A stretch of 43,457 nt of DNA, from the NCBI GenBank assembly GCA_944350285.1, contig CALVOL010000006.1:1-43457 (forward strand), given 5' to 3'. A program made the position numbers and the translations under genes. The notes under the pieces were generated by a model, which saw only the letters and a program-made list of their open reading frames with translations, had not been told where the DNA came from and did not search any database. The stretch is from an uncultured Bacilli bacterium. Its GTDB lineage: Bacteria > Bacillota_I > Bacilli_A > RF39 > UBA660. Shown one piece after another: positions 8,502 through 14,292 of the stretch (position 1 is the first letter of the stretch; each line of letters starts with the position of its first letter).

Positions 8502-8550
8502 ATTTTCTACCCTCTGATTCTAGATTTTTTTGAAATATAAAATTGAATTA

Positions 8551-8582
8551 GTCAATTCACAAGTGTGTTTTATAAATTGACA
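8551..8582. repeat. Cassette 5'-flank repeat, copy 1
   Basis: Contains ACAAGTGTGTTTTATAAATT and matches 9741-9772 at 28 of 32 positions. Each copy lies about 50-110 bases upstream of the start codon of an otherwise unrelated minus-strand orphan gene. It may carry a promoter or be a recombination boundary; TTGAC at its minus-strand 3' end could be a -35 element. Confidence 0.65.
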
Positions 8583-8633
8583 AAATTCAATTTAATTTCT
8601 ATAAATATTCTATCATAAATTTATGTATATTAA

Positions 8634-8669
8634 AACTCGAACACAAATGATTCTCAGAAAGTTCGAGTT
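8634..8669. repeat. Inverted repeat beside the tRNA-flank copy
   Basis: AACTCGAAC (8634-8642) and GTTCGAGTT (8661-8669) are perfect 9-base inverted arms with an 18-base loop. The right arm belongs to the copied tRNA-Val flank. No T run follows, so it is not an obvious terminator. Confidence 0.6.
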
Positions 8670-8685
8670 ATCAATCAGTCTGGTG
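8658..8685. repeat. Copy of the tRNA-Val 3' flank
   Basis: This 28-base stretch matches 10128-10155, the sequence just beyond and including the CCA end of tRNA-Val, with two mismatches. Common core: GTTCGAGTTA, then AATCA, then TCTGGTG. It is 1.47 kb from the intact tRNA. This is what an old attachment site, or a decayed duplicate of a tRNA gene end, would leave behind. Confidence 0.7.
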
Positions 8686-8709
8686 CCCGAGAGAGAGAAG
8701 TACAACAAC
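8681..8709 (-). repeat. GGGCACCA scar, copy 2
   Basis: Partner of 7586-7614 (24 of 29 bases alike). On the minus strand it ends in CTCTCGGGCACCA and runs straight into the copied tRNA-Val flank, so it occupies the place of a tRNA 3' end. No complete tRNA fold is present. Confidence 0.5.
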
Positions 8710-8721
8710 TCTTTGAGCAAA

Positions 8722-8748
8722 AGAAATAGTTAGTAATAAATCATTAAC
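8722..8748. repeat. Cassette 3'-flank repeat, copy 2
   Basis: Matches 7061-7087 at 24 of 27 positions, with the core TAGTAATAAATCATTAAC. It lies between the second scar and the 3' end of the next orphan gene. Confidence 0.6.
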
Positions 8749-8790
8749 TAACTATATTATAACATTATTTATATAAATTTTAAAATACAT

Positions 8791-9633
8791 TTAATTCATT
8801 TTTTTGGATAAAACTGGTGCATCTTCAGAATCAGAGATTATATATTCATATTGTTTGCTAGAGTGATTCATACTACTATCAAAACGCTCACTTAATTGTT
8901 GATTATAAATTGCTTGTCTTAAATTATCAATTATTTGTTCAGAAGATTGATTTAAATTATGACTAGATATTATACTTGTTACAATTCTTTCATATTCTCT
9001 TGATTCATATAAATTACTTAATTCACAAATCATTGGGACAGTAGAACCTTTTGAACCATTATTATTGGAATATAGTATGTGGTTCCAATCTAAATCCAAA
9101 TTATTTATTGTAGTTCCAGCATAATTAACAGAAAGATAATGAACTAAAACATTAGCTAATAAATATTTGTAGACTTCTTCATTAACTTCATCAATAGAAA
9201 TTGTCACTCCTTCTTGAATTATATTACCATATTGTCTTAAATCTATATCAATTTTTCTTCCTTTTATATTTTTATCTGAAAAAGAGAAAAATGTACAAAA
9301 AGATAAGTCCATAATAATATTTTGTTTTCTATACCTATCAGTTAAAACTAATTCTCTAAATTTATCATGGACCTTTTTAAACATTTCTAGCCATTGGTCA
9401 CATTTCTCAATAATTTCTTCTGCTGATAAAGTAGGTTGTATAAACACTTTTTCTAACATGCCTTCGCCTTTAATTGTATTTATAAGTGATGAACTACCAG
9501 TAATATTTAAACCCTGATTTTGACATTCAACATCAACTGTCATATCTCCATGAGAGTCTTCTGTAGTTATACTTATTTTATCATTCTCTTCAAGAATAAT
9601 GTGTTGAACTCCATTGATATTTTCAAATTTCAT
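8791..9633 (-). CDS. Orphan protein of the tRNA-proximal region
   Basis: A 280-residue protein I do not recognise. The N-terminal 60 residues are beta-rich and carry an acidic stretch (TTEDSHGDMTVDVEC); the middle is helical with a conserved-looking LANVLVHYLSVNYAG; the C-terminal 60 are Ser/Asn/Gln-rich and probably disordered. No signal peptide or membrane span. The ATG has a strong GGGAGGT site. Upstream on the minus strand are TATAAT and an inverted repeat (ATAACAT...ATGTTAT) that could be an operator. It is a single-gene unit flanked by the repeats at 8722 and 9741. Confidence 0.65.
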   Translation of the reverse strand: MKFENINGVQHIILEENDKISITTEDSHGDMTVDVECQNQGLNITGSSSLINTIKGEGMLEKVFIQPTLSAEEIIEKCDQWLEMFKKVHDKFRELVLTDRYRKQNIIMDLSFCTFFSFSDKNIKGRKIDIDLRQYGNIIQEGVTISIDEVNEEVYKYLLANVLVHYLSVNYAGTTINNLDLDWNHILYSNNNGSKGSTVPMICELSNLYESREYERIVTSIISSHNLNQSSEQIIDNLRQAIYNQQLSERFDSSMNHSSKQYEYIISDSEDAPVLSKKMN

Positions 9634-9789
9634 TTTTAGACCTCCCTTGTTTAGTCAAATATTATAACATAATTTTTTGATAATGTTATAAATAATTAAT
9701 AATTTTTATAAAAATTATTAATCACACGTTCATTGATTATGTCAATGTACAAGTGTGTTTTCTAAATTGTCATAAATTTAGTATAAACC
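9634..9789. other. AT-rich gap upstream of the orphan gene
   Basis: Holds the minus-strand promoter area of the gene at 9633, with an inverted repeat ATAACAT/ATGTTAT and a palindromic AATAATTTTTATAAAAATTATT-like segment, then the second cassette 5'-flank repeat. No gene is seen. Confidence 0.5.
9741..9772. repeat. Cassette 5'-flank repeat, copy 2
   Basis: Contains ACAAGTGTGTTTTCTAAATT; 28 of 32 positions are the same as 8551-8582. Similarity continues more weakly beyond it (ATAAATTTA then GTATA in both). Confidence 0.65.
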
Positions 9790-9790
9790 A

Positions 9791-9819
9791 TTGTTTCAAG
9801 AACAAATGTTTGCTATAAT
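9791..9819 (+). promoter_or_regulatory. Sigma-A promoter of the small hydrophobic ORF
   Basis: TTGTTT (9791-9796), a 17-base spacer and TATAAT (9814-9819). Transcription would start near 9826 and give a leader of about 64 bases before the ATG at 9890. Confidence 0.7.
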
Positions 9820-9854
9820 CAATTTAGGAATACTTAATTAGATTGGGTACTATT

Positions 9855-9881
9855 CTCCTTTACTTTTAAAAGTGGAAGGAG
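9855..9881 (+). promoter_or_regulatory. Leader hairpin hiding the Shine-Dalgarno
   Basis: CTCCTT (9855-9860) pairs with AAGGAG (9876-9881), and inside it ACTTT pairs with AAAGT around a tiny loop. The 3' arm is the Shine-Dalgarno (AAGGAGGTGA, 9876-9885) of the small ORF that starts at 9890. The ribosome site is thus blocked when the stem is formed. Confidence 0.65.
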
Positions 9882-9889
9882 GTGAAATT

Positions 9890-9982
9890 ATGAGAAAATC
9901 AGAGAAATATCTTTGTACTATCATAATACTCCTTATTATTGTGATATTAATCATTTTAATAAAAATAGTACCAACTGCATAA
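9890..9982 (+). CDS. 30-residue hydrophobic peptide, candidate type I toxin
   Basis: ATG at 9890 opens 30 codons to TAA at 9980-9982, after a perfect AAGGAGGTGA site. The peptide has a short basic start (MRKSEKYL), one Ile/Leu-only membrane helix at about residues 9-26, and an end of IVPTA. It has the size, layout and composition of type I toxins, but I recognise no named family. Support for a toxin mRNA is structural: the Shine-Dalgarno lies in a stem, and GGTACTATTC at 9846-9855 can pair with GAATAGTACC at 10008-10017 beyond the stop. No antisense promoter was clearly found. It could instead be a harmless membrane peptide. Confidence 0.6.
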   Translation: MRKSEKYLCTIIILLIIVILIILIKIVPTA

Positions 9983-10006
9983 GTCGGTACTAAAACAAAG
10001 AAAATT

Positions 10007-10044
10007 GGAATAGTACCTAACGCTTCAAAATTAGGTATTCCTTT
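10007..10044 (+). terminator. 3' hairpin of the small hydrophobic ORF transcript
   Basis: GGAAT plus ACCTAA (10007-10020, with AGT bulged) pairs with TTAGGT plus ATTCC (10031-10041), followed by a weak T stretch. Its 5' arm contains the segment complementary to the leader at 9846-9855, so the two foldings compete. Confidence 0.5.
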
Positions 10045-10085
10045 AATATTTTATGAAGGTTTCTTCATCTATATACATAATAACA

Positions 10086-10113
10086 TAAAAACGACTTTTT
10101 AACAAGGTCGTTT
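10086..10113 (-). terminator. Terminator of the tmRNA-tRNA transcript
   Basis: Stem AAAACGAC/GTCGTTTT with T runs on both strands; on the minus strand it comes about 40 bases after the tRNA-Val CCA end. It could also stop plus-strand transcripts from the small ORF. Confidence 0.7.
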
Positions 10114-10150
10114 TCTATTGTTACTCAAAAGTTCGAGTTATTAATCAATC

Positions 10151-10227
10151 TGGTGGGTGATGTAGGACTCGAACCTATGACCCCTTGCATGTGACGCAAG
10201 TGCTCTAACCAACTGAGCTAATCACCC
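10151..10227 (-). tRNA. tRNA-Val (CAC)
   Basis: The acceptor stem GGGTGAT/ATCACCC, discriminator A and encoded CCA are all present. The D-arm has AGTTGGTTA, the anticodon stem is CTTGC/GCAAG, and the 7-base loop GTCACAT gives anticodon CAC, which reads the Val codon GUG. The T-arm has TTCGAGT in its loop with one A-C mismatch at the stem base. The loop carries G32 and U38, which is uncommon. Its 5' base is one nucleotide from the tmRNA 3' end, so both come from one precursor. Its 3' flank is copied at 8658-8685. Confidence 0.93.
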
Positions 10228-10228
10228 A

Positions 10229-10601
10229 TGGTGGAGCAGAGGGGAGTTGAACCCCTGTCCAAACAATCCTATATCTAAACGTCTACAGGTTTAGTTGGAA
10301 TTCATTTAATATAAGAATCGGATCCAACCCACCAAATTCTTATACGAGCTTTATGAATATTCGTAAAGTTATCTAAAGCAAACAACTTTATATATCTTAT
10401 GTTTATGAACCTTTAAACACCCTATAAGAGAAAGTGAATAAAAGCCTTCTTATTCGCTCTAAATTAAGCAGCTACAGGAGCGAAAGCTCCAAAAGAAGAG
10501 ACTGAGTTATTCTCGTCATTTAATTTTAAGGTTTGCATTTATAGTATGCCTACTACCTGCAATCTAAACTAGTAATTGCTGTCGAAACCATTTACTGCCC
10601 C
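10229..10601 (-). ncRNA. ssrA: tmRNA
   Basis: The ends form the alanine tRNA-like domain: 5' GGGGCAG pairs with 3' CTGCTCC, followed by ACCA, with GTTCAACTCC in the T-arm and TTTCGACAG near the 5' end. tmRNA frees stalled ribosomes by adding a degradation tag. The tag frame ends in S-S-F-G-A-F-A-P-V-A-A then TAA (minus strand, near 10467), and reads LNDENNS before that. The resume codon is unclear: a GCA in the usual context would give a six-residue frame ending in TGA, while the frame two bases earlier stays open to the VAA end. About 373 bases, one piece. Confidence 0.93.
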
Positions 10602-10609
10602 GTAAATAG

Positions 10610-10638
10610 ATTATATCACAAAATTCTTGCGTTTTCAA
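10610..10638 (-). promoter_or_regulatory. ssrA promoter
   Basis: Minus strand: TTGAAA (10638-10633), 17 bases, TATAAT (10615-10610). The expected start is within a base or two of the mature tmRNA 5' end at 10601. It overlaps the divergent promoter of the Cys-repeat protein gene. Confidence 0.75.
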
Positions 10639-10655
10639 AACGAATGCGTTATGAT
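10627..10655 (+). promoter_or_regulatory. Promoter of the Cys-repeat membrane protein gene
   Basis: TTGCGT (10627-10632), 17 bases, TATGAT (10650-10655). It lies back to back with and overlaps the -35 side of the ssrA promoter, so the two may compete for polymerase. Confidence 0.6.
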
Positions 10656-10692
10656 ACAAGCAAGTATTTAATGTTTAAAGGGGGATACTCTA

Positions 10693-12204
10693 ATGTACGA
10701 AGAAAAAATTCCTGAAAAAAAAATCAAAAAAAACAAACAAAAAGCGGAAAAAAGATTTTTTAAAGAAAAACCAGCGAAAGAAAAAAAACCAAAAGAAACA
10801 AAAGTAAAAGTAAAAAAATTAGAAAAAAAGATCAACAAAACAGAAAAAATAAAACAGAAACCAGCAGCGAAAGAAAATAACAAAGAATCAAAAAAAGTAT
10901 TGGGAATCAAAGCGGATTATATTTCAATTTTAATTAAGTTGGGCATTTTCTTAGTAATTGCTTTTGTTGTAATATTTATTGTAACTAAAATCAGAAATGC
11001 AACAAGTGGAAATAACTTTAATGATAATATAGAACAAATGCGTGAAGTGGGATATACTTATTTTAAAGCGGCCAATCATCGTCCAACGGGGGAAAAAGAA
11101 GAAATCATGTTAACTTTGGAAGACATGATAGATGGAAGTTTAATAAAAGAACTAAAAGAAAATGATACTGTTTGTAATGGAAAAGAAAGTTATGTATCCT
11201 TAGTAAAACAGACAAATAGCCATTATGATTTAAATGTATATTTAAAATGTGGCGAAGAAGAACAAAGCAAAACTTATGATGTGACATTTGAAGAAAATAC
11301 TTCTGATGGCGAAGCAACAATCCTTTATGAACTGCAAAGAACAGTTGCGACAAGCAGATATACTTGTCCAGAAGGATATATAAACTCTGGCCGTTATTGT
11401 ATTGGTGAGTCCACAACTGAAACCGTGTCTGCTACCCCAATATATCGTGTAATTCCAGAGAAGAATAAACCAGCAATCTATAAATCAAGCGACACAAACT
11501 ACGAGTACATTGATCCGATAGCTACCGCTGGAACAATTACCTATAGATGTTCTAGTGGCTACACTTTATCCGGAAATAAATGTACACGTGAAGTGGATGC
11601 TGGCTATCGTACAGAAAACATTTATAGTTGTCCAAATGGCGGAACATTATCTGGTGCTAGATGTGTCTTTACATTATCTAGTTCGAATGCTAGCACTTGT
11701 CCGAGTGGCTATTATAAGAGAACGGAAGGTTCTAGTGTGATCTGCTATCGTTATGAAGCTGCAAAAAAAACCGAAAAGAAAAACTACTTCTGTGCTTCTG
11801 GTTACACTTTAACAAGTAACAACAAATGTACTAAAACAATCGATGCGATTGTCGTAGATGATGGAACAACTTACTCATGTCCAAATGGTTATACTGAGCG
11901 AGGATCCGGAAAAAGCATAATATGCTATAAAGAAACAACCAGTGAAGCTTATTACTACTGTGAAAAAAGTGATGCTACATTACAAGGAGATAGATGTATT
12001 ACACCAGCAAAGACAGAATTTGTGTCATACTCATGTCCAAACGGTTATACGCTAGAAGGAAATACTTGTTACAAGGAAAATACTCGAGATCGAATTTTAG
12101 CAACAGAAAATGAAACGCCAACTCAAGAAACAGAGACAATTTGGAGTCAAGAAAAAAAAGTAGAAGGATGGACTTGGACAGGAAATACGAAAGAGGCTGA
12201 ATAA
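10693..12204 (+). CDS. Membrane-anchored protein with Cys-rich surface repeats
   Basis: A 503-residue type II membrane protein. Residues 1-70 are extremely Lys/Glu-rich and cytoplasmic; one helix spans about 77-99; the rest would be outside. From residue 222 there are eight repeats of the form Y-x-C-P-x-G-Y-x(5-12)-C (for example YTCPEGYINSGRYC, YSCPNGYTLEGNTC), each with one Cys pair that probably forms a disulfide. Between them are threonine and charged spacers. The pattern recalls Cys-rich adhesion or ligand-binding modules, but I cannot name a family. GGGGGAT precedes the ATG, and the leader shares its promoter region with ssrA. No LPXTG motif is seen. Confidence 0.7.
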   Translation: MYEEKIPEKKIKKNKQKAEKRFFKEKPAKEKKPKETKVKVKKLEKKINKTEKIKQKPAAKENNKESKKVLGIKADYISILIKLGIFLVIAFVVIFIVTKIRNATSGNNFNDNIEQMREVGYTYFKAANHRPTGEKEEIMLTLEDMIDGSLIKELKENDTVCNGKESYVSLVKQTNSHYDLNVYLKCGEEEQSKTYDVTFEENTSDGEATILYELQRTVATSRYTCPEGYINSGRYCIGESTTETVSATPIYRVIPEKNKPAIYKSSDTNYEYIDPIATAGTITYRCSSGYTLSGNKCTREVDAGYRTENIYSCPNGGTLSGARCVFTLSSSNASTCPSGYYKRTEGSSVICYRYEAAKKTEKKNYFCASGYTLTSNNKCTKTIDAIVVDDGTTYSCPNGYTERGSGKSIICYKETTSEAYYYCEKSDATLQGDRCITPAKTEFVSYSCPNGYTLEGNTCYKENTRDRILATENETPTQETETIWSQEKKVEGWTWTGNTKEAE

Positions 12205-12215
12205 GCTTTTTTTGT

Positions 12216-12244
12216 TTGTGTTTTTGAGAAAGAAATATTATAAT
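12216..12244 (+). promoter_or_regulatory. Promoter of the PH-like protein gene
   Basis: TTGTGT (12216-12221), 17 bases, TATAAT (12239-12244), 23 bases before the ATG at 12267. It begins just after the T run that follows the upstream gene. Confidence 0.65.
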
Positions 12245-12266
12245 ATTCTAAAGGAAGTGATATTTT

Positions 12267-12707
12267 ATGAGTTGTTTTGAATTAGTAAAAAAATTTAAAA
12301 AAGAATATCCTAGCACAGTCGCATGGCGCTTATTCCAAAATTCAAATGTCATAGATATGCATGTGAATCCTGATGAAGAAGTAACATACGCTTTTGCAGG
12401 CCAAAAAGGAGAAGCATTATTTGATTGTTTTCAAACGGCTGTGGTAGCTGTAACGACAAAAAGATTATTGATTGGTCAAAAAAGAGTATTAATCGGGTAT
12501 GTTTTAAATAGTGTGACACCAGATCTATACAATGATATGCAAGTATATGAAGGACTTTTTTGGGGAAAAGTGATAATTGATACAGCCAAAGAAAAAATTG
12601 TCATAACTCATATATCAAAAGATGCATTAGTAGAATTAGAAACAGTAATATCCTCATTTATGATGGAAGAAAAAAAGAAGTATTACTATGAAGAAAATTC
12701 AAATTAA
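12267..12707 (+). CDS. Bacterial PH-like domain protein
   Basis: A 146-residue soluble protein. Residues about 50-135 look like the bacterial PH-like fold (bPH_3 type): TAVVAVTTKRLLIG, a GYVLNSVTPDLYNDMQV segment and a closing helix DALVELETVISSF. Such domains bind peptides or lipids and often report on protein-level signals; no partner is evident. An AAGGAAGTGAT site precedes the ATG. Its end overlaps the next gene by 20 bases, so the two are translationally linked and may work together at the membrane. Confidence 0.6.
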   Translation: MSCFELVKKFKKEYPSTVAWRLFQNSNVIDMHVNPDEEVTYAFAGQKGEALFDCFQTAVVAVTTKRLLIGQKRVLIGYVLNSVTPDLYNDMQVYEGLFWGKVIIDTAKEKIVITHISKDALVELETVISSFMMEEKKKYYYEENSN

Positions 12708-13815
12708 ACAAAGAAGAAGACTTATATTACTACTTATAGTCATTCTAATAATAGCAATTGTATTATTTTTAACTTTTAGAAAAAAAGATTATACGGTAAC
12801 ATACAATGTTGGAGATTTTGAAATTACAGAAAGCTACCATAAAGATTTGAATTACTATTCTTTTATTTTAACAAAGGGAGAAACAAATCTGTTTTCGACA
12901 GTAAATAATCAACATTTTACAGCTAAGAAAATTGTAAATCAAATTACAGGATATCAAGAAGAAGACGAAACTTGTTATATTCTCTCTAGCAATAAAGTTC
13001 GTTTCGAACCATTGTGTACAAAAAATGAAGAACAAATCTCTTATCATTTGACCTCAGATAATATGAAAGAAAAACTGGAAAGAACTACAGAAGAACAAGA
13101 AAATACAATATTAACAACATATAATAATATAAATATTTACAATTATGCATATTATGATTATTATATTTGGAATTATCGTGGTTTCTATCATATAAATGAA
13201 AATATAGAGGAAAATATTACTTTATTTGATCAAGATATATATAATCCTTCATTAATAGTTCAAGTAGAAGACATTTTATTGATACCAGATTACAATGCCG
13301 ATTACTATTTTGATAAAATTTATCTATTAGATATGAACACTGGAAAAACATCCACGTGGAACTTGGATACCAGCATTTATTTTGATAGTGCAATCTTAGG
13401 AGTATATCAAAAAGAAGTATATTTAGTTGATAAACATGAAAAAATTGAATGGAAATTAAACATAGAAAAAAACATTCAGGAGCGAGTAGGAACGGAAAAC
13501 TCTGGAGGAATCATCTATGAAAATGGCTGGACAAACGTTTCGATGAATCGCTTAATCTATCAAAATAACAAGTTTACAGGCTTGAATATTTTAGATTATC
13601 AAATTACTGATCAAGGATTATATGCTATCTATGAAAATTATCAAAAGAAAATAAAGGAGAATGCCCCAACTAGTATTGTTGCTCAAAAAATTAATGATAT
13701 ATTTTATTTAATCAATGATAATCTTTATTATTTCAGTGAATCTAACGGTGAAATGTTAATCATGAATTATTTTGAATGGAATTTTAATTCTCAAAATGTC
13801 ATATTTATAAGTTAA
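12688..13815 (+). CDS. Single-span membrane protein of unknown function
   Basis: A 375-residue protein with one N-terminal helix (about 11-31) after a basic KIQIKQRRR start, so most of it lies outside the membrane. The external part is rich in Tyr, Asn and Asp and looks like repeating beta-strands (for example DKIYLLDMNTGKTSTW and AILGVYQKEVYLVDKHEKIE), similar in feel to beta-propeller blades. One Cys pair (CYILSSNKVRFEPLC) is present. I cannot assign a family. It overlaps the PH-like gene and is closed by the hairpin at 13818-13860. Confidence 0.6.
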   Translation: MKKIQIKQRRRLILLLIVILIIAIVLFLTFRKKDYTVTYNVGDFEITESYHKDLNYYSFILTKGETNLFSTVNNQHFTAKKIVNQITGYQEEDETCYILSSNKVRFEPLCTKNEEQISYHLTSDNMKEKLERTTEEQENTILTTYNNINIYNYAYYDYYIWNYRGFYHINENIEENITLFDQDIYNPSLIVQVEDILLIPDYNADYYFDKIYLLDMNTGKTSTWNLDTSIYFDSAILGVYQKEVYLVDKHEKIEWKLNIEKNIQERVGTENSGGIIYENGWTNVSMNRLIYQNNKFTGLNILDYQITDQGLYAIYENYQKKIKENAPTSIVAQKINDIFYLINDNLYYFSESNGEMLIMNYFEWNFNSQNVIFIS

Positions 13816-13817
13816 CC

Positions 13818-13860
13818 AAAAAATCACTTTCACATATCTTATATTAGGAAGTGATTTTTT
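13818..13860 (+). terminator. Terminator hairpin fused to the LysM gene start
   Basis: AAAAAATCACTTTC (13818-13831) pairs with GGAAGTGATTTTTT (13847-13860) at 13 of 14 positions; the 3' arm ends in six T. It is both a good terminator for the upstream gene and the carrier of the Shine-Dalgarno (AGGAAGTGAT) of the next gene, whose ATG is at 13861, directly after the last T. Confidence 0.7.
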
Positions 13861-14217
13861 ATGTTTCAAACAAACGATTATGTACGAGAAAATAATGGGA
13901 TAACACCATCTAATAAACAAAATTATTACAATTATTACACCATAGAAAAAGGAGATTCCTTATACAGTATAGCCAGACGATATAATATCAATCCAGAATT
14001 ACTTGCTGGACTAAACGGCTTATCAATGCAAGAATATATTTATCCTGGTCAAGAAATTTTGATTCCTAAGACCGGTTATAGTTATTATATTACAAAAGAA
14101 GGGGATACCTTAGACATCGTCGCGAATATGTTTAAGATATCAAGCGAAGATTTAGTAAAGAAGAATGGCGTTATTTATTTATCAGAAGGACAAGTACTAG
14201 TAAATCCAAGATCATAG
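13861..14217 (+). CDS. Double-LysM protein without signal peptide
   Basis: A 118-residue protein made of two LysM domains, at about 24-70 (YTIEKGDSLYSIARRYNI through PGQEILIP) and 73-117 (YYITKEGDTLDIVANMFKI through EGQVLVNP). LysM domains bind N-acetylglucosamine in peptidoglycan or chitin. There is no signal peptide, as in some spore-coat or cytoplasmic LysM proteins, so how it reaches the wall is open. The ATG is the only sensible start. Its ribosome site lies in a terminator-like stem, which suggests that translation depends on read-through or on opening of that stem. It is followed by its own terminator. Confidence 0.8.
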   Translation: MFQTNDYVRENNGITPSNKQNYYNYYTIEKGDSLYSIARRYNINPELLAGLNGLSMQEYIYPGQEILIPKTGYSYYITKEGDTLDIVANMFKISSEDLVKKNGVIYLSEGQVLVNPRS

Positions 14218-14220
14218 AAA

Positions 14221-14256
14221 AGAAAAGTAAAAAGCAGGTAGTCACTTTTCTTTTTT
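14221..14256 (+). terminator. Terminator after the LysM gene
   Basis: AGAAAAGT (14221-14228) pairs with ACTTTTCT (14244-14251), then more T. TATAAT for the next gene follows at once (14262-14267), with a weak TAGTCA -35 inside the hairpin. Confidence 0.7.
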
Positions 14257-14292
14257 CATGGTATAATTTAAGAAGATAAGAGGGGATACATT

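Noticed and set aside
8681-8760. A second, decayed tRNA gene ending in GGGCACCA
   Set aside because: Only the last eight bases look like a tRNA end. The would-be T-stem does not pair and no acceptor 5' strand, D-arm or anticodon arm is found upstream, so it is listed as a scar.
10050-10090. Antisense RNA promoter opposite the small hydrophobic ORF
   Set aside because: Only a weak TAAAAT with no matching -35 at the right spacing was found on the minus strand, so it is not claimed.
10668-10910. Hydrophobic Phe-rich protein on the minus strand
   Set aside because: It is the antisense reading of the Lys-rich start of the Cys-repeat protein gene, where AAA codons read as TTT; no ribosome site.
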